A stretch of 64,000 nucleotides of DNA from positions 8,412 to 72,411 of the forward strand of contig CAYMWF010000026.1 of the NCBI GenBank assembly GCA_964394085.1, given 5' to 3'. Source of the DNA: CAYMWF01 sp964394085 [NCBI: uncultured Gemmatimonadota bacterium]. Lineage in GTDB: Bacteria; GCA-2686955; CAYMWF01. Under the pieces are notes generated by a model. The model was not told where the DNA came from. It ran no database searches and saw only the letters and a list, made by a program, of their open reading frames with translations. This document shows, piece by piece, positions 60,455 to 64,000 of this stretch (position 1 is its first letter; the number at the start of each line of letters is the position of its first letter). The position numbers and the translations under genes are program-made.

Positions 60455-61156
60455 TCATTCCAGAGGTTTTTGCAGCTCTATGAGCATGAGTCTTTTGCCA
60501 TAGTCATCGATTACGTTCTTCTTTATGAACCCGGCTCTTTCATAATGCATGGCCAATACGTCCGCCGACTGCTTGGCCGGCACGCCATCAATCTTGTCAC
60601 GCTGTTCGAGGATCACCAGGCGTCCTCCGGGTTTGACCGATCGATAGATGCTGTCGATCATTTCGACTGTATCCGGATGAATCTCCCGGAAGCAGTGAAA
60701 GCTGGCTTCGCAGAGCACCGCCGCATCCAGAATGACAGGTTTCAGATTCACATCATCCGGGTGATTCAAAACCGGAGTTATGATCTTTTCAAAATCGCCC
60801 CCCTGGGAGGATATCCTGCTTTCAAGAAACTTTAAGGTCTTTTTCTGGAGCTCGACAGCGTACACCCTTCCCGTGGGACCCACAGCCTGAGCCAGCGGAA
60901 AAGTCAGCAGTCCAGAACCGCAGCAGAGATCGCCGACCGTCATCCCCGGTTCCAATTTCATATATTCGATCAGTCTTGACGCATCGATTCCGTCAGCGCG
61001 GCGCTCTTCCAGCATGGCAGTCATATGTTTTTCATATTCCTCCGACCCTTTGTTCAACACTTCCTTAATCTTTTTCAGAAATAGGGTGTCAATTGTAAAC
61101 GCTATCAAAACGACAATCATAAGAGCAGACATTATCTGTCTTATTCGTATACTCAA
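60455..61156 (-). CDS. membrane-anchored class I SAM-dependent methyltransferase
   Basis: GGAG six bases upstream supports a TTG start at 61156 (233 aa); a TTG at 61168 is the alternative. The N-terminus is one membrane segment (I-M-S-A-L-M-I-V-V-L-I-A-F). The methyltransferase domain has motif I V-G-D-L-C-C-G-S-G-L-L, Y-A-V-E-L-Q, a H-P-D-D-V segment, G-G-R-L-V-I-L-E-Q and an F-I-K-K-N motif. It may methylate a lipid or quinone at the membrane. It is downstream of the beta-helix gene but separated by only ~28 bp, so the pair may share a transcript. Confidence 0.78.
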   Translation of the reverse strand: MSIRIRQIMSALMIVVLIAFTIDTLFLKKIKEVLNKGSEEYEKHMTAMLEERRADGIDASRLIEYMKLEPGMTVGDLCCGSGLLTFPLAQAVGPTGRVYAVELQKKTLKFLESRISSQGGDFEKIITPVLNHPDDVNLKPVILDAAVLCEASFHCFREIHPDTVEMIDSIYRSVKPGGRLVILEQRDKIDGVPAKQSADVLAMHYERAGFIKKNVIDDYGKRLMLIELQKPLE

Positions 61157-61184
61157 AACAAGCTCCAATTATCAGGAAGAAAGC

Positions 61185-62471
61185 CTAAAAGTTTGATTCC
61201 TGCATTTTAAGAGGATATTCAGGCCAGAACGCACGAGCTTCGGGAGTGGGTTCGGCATTGCCGACCGCACCTATGTTCACTGAAGACGGTGTATCGGAGA
61301 CCAGGCCGGTTTCGAAGCGGTTTCCGAGGAAATCGTGCCGGATTGGACCGGACCATTCCGGAATACCCATTCCGTGACCGGGAAAATCCGGGGCTGGATT
61401 ATAACCGTCTGAAGCAACCGGTTCATTGACTTGAAAATTTGACTTCTCCCAGGTTACGCTTACGCCTCTTTGGGCTAAATATATGCTTTCTTCACCACCT
61501 TCAAGAATATTAGCTACGAGTCCCACCTGCGTCGGTGACTGATTTACGGCCATGGATGGGCCCAGGGGCGCTTTGTTTCCTGAAATGATATTGTTCGCCA
61601 GGACGACCCACCTGCGCTGCTTGGGAAGGTTGGAACCGAAAACACCGCCTCCCTGAGTACCCGCATCATTATAAATTATGGTATTGTTTGCAATGTGAGG
61701 TATGGATGTACGACGCCAGTATAAACCACCTCCCAGTTTTCTGGCGCTGTTACCGATAATCACGCAACTCATAATGACCGGAGACGAATTGCTTATTCTG
61801 ATTCCACCTCCTTTGTCCGCCTTGTTTCCCCGTATCAGATTGCTCACGATCAATGCATTAGCGTTATCGTGGCATAGAATACCGCCACCATTTTGCCCCG
61901 TGTTGTTTTCTATGACATTCCATGTAATGACAGGCGAGCAACCCTTGATATATATTCCGCCCCCCTGTTTTTTCTCCCCTTCGTAATAAGGGTCCAACAT
62001 ACCTGTTCCGCCTGTTATCGTAAACCCGGTGAGGACCAGACGGTTACTCTCGCCGGGCATGATGGCGAGCGTCGCCCCTTTCCCTCCACCGTCGATTATG
62101 GTGTTTCTCGGTCCCTCCTCGCTTCTCACCACCAGGTCCCGGCACATTATTACCAGGTTCTCTCTGTAACGTCCGGGCGAAACGAGGATCTCTGCACCAT
62201 CCGGCGCGACTCCGATTGCTTCACTGATCGAAGGGACATCACCGGGAACCTTTATCACCTTTCCTGTCGGAATCACCCTTCTCCATGGGGGCGCGAGCCA
62301 TGGATACACCCATTCGCCATGAACGGTTATTTCCTCTTGAAACATTTCACGTTTCTTGGCTTGTTTTCGATCAGACTTGTAATGGTAAGAAACCAGGATA
62401 AAGCCGATTACCATAATTGCGAGACTCACACGTAGCGCAAACAAGTATCTCGTACTGCTGAGGTTCTGCAT
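61185..62471 (-). CDS. beta-helix protein with N-terminal membrane anchor
   Basis: The 428-aa protein starts with a membrane segment (V-S-L-A-I-M-V-I-G-F-I-L-V-S-Y) and no cleavage site, so it is likely anchored rather than released. The mature part has I-K-V-P-G-D-V-P-S-I-S-E-A-I, G-A-E-I-L-V-S-P-G-R-Y and coils with Q-G-G-G-I-Y-I-K-G, N-G-G-G-I-L-C and I-x-x-N-x-I/I. It lacks the G-A-Y-G-G-P ending; instead it ends after a ~100-residue non-repeat tail. It is a more distant relative of the proteins at 5114 and 45439. Confidence 0.8.
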   Translation of the reverse strand: MQNLSSTRYLFALRVSLAIMVIGFILVSYHYKSDRKQAKKREMFQEEITVHGEWVYPWLAPPWRRVIPTGKVIKVPGDVPSISEAIGVAPDGAEILVSPGRYRENLVIMCRDLVVRSEEGPRNTIIDGGGKGATLAIMPGESNRLVLTGFTITGGTGMLDPYYEGEKKQGGGIYIKGCSPVITWNVIENNTGQNGGGILCHDNANALIVSNLIRGNKADKGGGIRISNSSPVIMSCVIIGNSARKLGGGLYWRRTSIPHIANNTIIYNDAGTQGGGVFGSNLPKQRRWVVLANNIISGNKAPLGPSMAVNQSPTQVGLVANILEGGEESIYLAQRGVSVTWEKSNFQVNEPVASDGYNPAPDFPGHGMGIPEWSGPIRHDFLGNRFETGLVSDTPSSVNIGAVGNAEPTPEARAFWPEYPLKMQESNF

Positions 62472-62769
62472 TTTACTTCCGCTATTAGCCCGTTCGTTTT
62501 CCCGGGAGCATTTTTATTGCCGTTCTGTCTGATATTTCTATATTCTCCCGATATTCAACGCCTTCATTCCGTCGATTATAGACCCAATTCTCCAGCGATG
62601 TCAAACTTGCCCCAACATAGTCGTTGCGCCCCGGTGGTGTGTCACGGTCTGTTTGATCCGGCCTTGGACACCTGGGCCGGGATGGGTTACCATTTGATAA
62701 AGGTCGCAAAGATTCATCCGCGCCTGGATCAACCTGGTCCGGAAGCGGTCGCTTGAGGAGACGATTGTC
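62472..62769. other. intergenic region with no supported gene
   Basis: Open frames here on both strands are short and lack ribosome sites. No strong promoter or hairpin was found between the divergent genes. Confidence 0.4.
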
Positions 62770-63906
62770 ATGATCCCAGTCTGCTTACCCTCAATTCCGA
62801 AGAATGCCAAGGAGTACGTCAGCGCAGTCATCGACGGCAACTGGGTGTCATCCAGGTGCCTGGAGCCTTCCCTGGATTTTATCAGCAAACTCGAAAACGC
62901 CTTCAGTTCATTCATCGGAGTCGAGTTTGGAGTCGCCGTCAACAGCGGAACCGCAGCTCTCGACCTTGCAGTGACCTCTCTCGGTATCGGTCCGGATGAC
63001 GAAGTGATCGTGCCTTCGTTTACTATGATTGCATCAGCGGCCAGCGTCATACGCAGCGGCGCCCGTCCGGTTTTCATCGACGCCGACCCCGATACATGGT
63101 GTATCAGCGTTGACATTGTAGAAGGTTCGGTTTCATCGAAAACAAGGGCGATCATGCCCGTTCATATATACGGATACCCGTGCGACATGCACAAAATCAA
63201 CAGTCTCGCCGAAAAACATGGTCTGTTCATCATCGAAGATGCAGCCGAAGCCATAGACACTCAATATTTTGGAAAGCGCGCGGGTTCGATGAGCGATTTC
63301 GGCTGTTTCAGCTTCTACGCGAACAAAACCGTTACCTGCGGTGAAGGCGGCATGCTCGTAACCAGCGATAGAGAGCTGGCACGCCGTGCAGCGAAGCTCA
63401 AAGATCAAGCGTTCGGAGTCAGGCGATTCGTCCATGAAGAGCTCGGGTTCAACTTCAGAATGAGCAACATCCTCGCTGCTTATGCATATGCATCATTCGA
63501 AGAAGTTGAATCCGCCGTTTCCGTGAAGAAAAAGAATGCGGCCCTGTACAGCGAGGCCCTTTCAGATATCGCCGGTTTAACTCTCCCACCCCGGAGCACG
63601 GACGATATAATAAACACTTTCTGGATGTACGGAGTTCTTATGGATCGGGATGAATTCGGCATTTCGAAAGAAGAAGCGATGAGACGGCTGAGAGAAGAAT
63701 CCGGAATCGAAACACGGGACTTTTTCTTACCGATGCACAGGCAGCCGGTGATGATAAACAGCGGGTTCGTCGATACCGGTACAGCCATGCCCGTATCCGA
63801 CATGTTATGGGAAAGGGGATTTTACCTTCCGTCGGGCATCGATATCACCGAACGCGACATCGCTTATATCGCCGACTCCATCCGGAGCCTTCATAAAACA
63901 AGATGA
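62770..63906 (+). CDS. DegT/DnrJ/EryC1/StrS-family aminotransferase
   Basis: GAGGAG precedes ATG 62770. The 378-aa sugar aminotransferase has V-N-S-G-T-A-A-L-D-L-A, D-E-V-I-V-P-S-F-T-M-I-A-S-A, H-I-Y-G-Y-P-C-D-M, I-I-E-D-A-A-E-A and F-S-F-Y-A-N-K-T-V-T-C-G-E-G-G-M, where Lys at ~186 is the PLP anchor. It makes amino sugars (for example perosamine-type) for surface polysaccharide or a natural product. The rest of its pathway would lie past the window edge. Confidence 0.93.
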   Translation: MIPVCLPSIPKNAKEYVSAVIDGNWVSSRCLEPSLDFISKLENAFSSFIGVEFGVAVNSGTAALDLAVTSLGIGPDDEVIVPSFTMIASAASVIRSGARPVFIDADPDTWCISVDIVEGSVSSKTRAIMPVHIYGYPCDMHKINSLAEKHGLFIIEDAAEAIDTQYFGKRAGSMSDFGCFSFYANKTVTCGEGGMLVTSDRELARRAAKLKDQAFGVRRFVHEELGFNFRMSNILAAYAYASFEEVESAVSVKKKNAALYSEALSDIAGLTLPPRSTDDIINTFWMYGVLMDRDEFGISKEEAMRRLREESGIETRDFFLPMHRQPVMINSGFVDTGTAMPVSDMLWERGFYLPSGIDITERDIAYIADSIRSLHKTR

Positions 63907-64000
63907 ACTGTTCCGTTATCGGATGATATGCAGCCCTACGGTTGAGAGCCCGGTTGAAGGCGGAATTCGTCAGGCTTCTCGGACCTTCGTGGAATCTCGA
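63907..64000. other. window end, no visible feature
   Basis: The last 94 bases show no complete gene or site. Confidence 0.4.

Overview
The window is bacterial chromosome, GC-rich and densely coded, from a Gram-negative-type anaerobe. It carries many secreted proteins and lipoproteins with signal peptides, several right-handed beta-helix surface proteins ending in a G-x-Y-G-G-P motif, a gingipain-fold protein, YCF48/BNR-type propellers, a ferredoxin-linked tungsten aldehyde oxidoreductase and an indolepyruvate oxidoreductase. This mix resembles uncultured FCB-group lineages such as Krumholzibacteriota or Eisenbacteria. That placement is inference; no rRNA or tRNA gene was seen.

Layout. 1-1.7 kb: end of an FtsX-like permease, a lipoprotein and a patch of decayed DNA (repeat terminus, AAA_14-type ATPase remnant). 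1.7-13.4 kb: secreted enzymes (GH36-like alpha-galactosidase, beta-helix protein and a broken copy, a C25-fold/metallophosphoesterase fusion, a GH5 hydrolase, a phosphodiesterase-family lipoprotein). 13.5-16.4 kb: a phage-shock locus, pspF divergent from pspABC, with a recognisable sigma-54 promoter and a terminator. 16.7-21.8 kb: an AOR operon in the order ferredoxin, tungstoenzyme, FAD subunit, then a cytosine-deaminase-like amidohydrolase. 22-25.8 kb: secreted propeller protein, TerC protein, lipoprotein and repeat-rich spacers. 26.2-28.3 kb: a two-gene ABC exporter operon behind a sigma-70 promoter, a 28-codon leader ORF and a terminator that can be replaced by an antiterminator. 28.6-38.5 kb: large secreted or lipidated structural proteins, a duplicated Ca-binding/CxxC protein, a MITE-like element, a DUF483-like protein and a sulfatase-fold lipoprotein. 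38.5-40.9 kb: iorBA. 41.2-43.3 kb: DUF6506, ferritin-like and PP-loop genes. 43.5-47.5 kb: lipoprotein esterase, GNAT, beta-helix, membrane protein. 47.6-54.8 kb: YyaL-type protein, sulfotransferase, small protein, BNR-like protein and an S9 peptidase whose signal peptide implies a CTG start. 55-64 kb: radical SAM/SPASM enzyme, AAC(3)-like acetyltransferase, APC transporter, YCF48-like protein, membrane-anchored methyltransferase, beta-helix protein and DegT/DnrJ aminotransferase.

How the genes work together. The psp locus is a self-contained envelope-stress circuit. The AOR and IOR operons both exchange electrons with ferredoxin and fit anaerobic amino-acid or aldehyde metabolism. The secreted hydrolases suggest polysaccharide and protein scavenging. 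The most notable regulatory structure is the attenuator ahead of the ABC exporter: the leader ORF's stop codon lies inside the antiterminator arm, the arrangement expected for ribosome-stalling control. The most notable mobile structure is a 161-bp symmetrical palindromic element at 34.3 kb with related ends at 57.3 kb and 1.0 kb.
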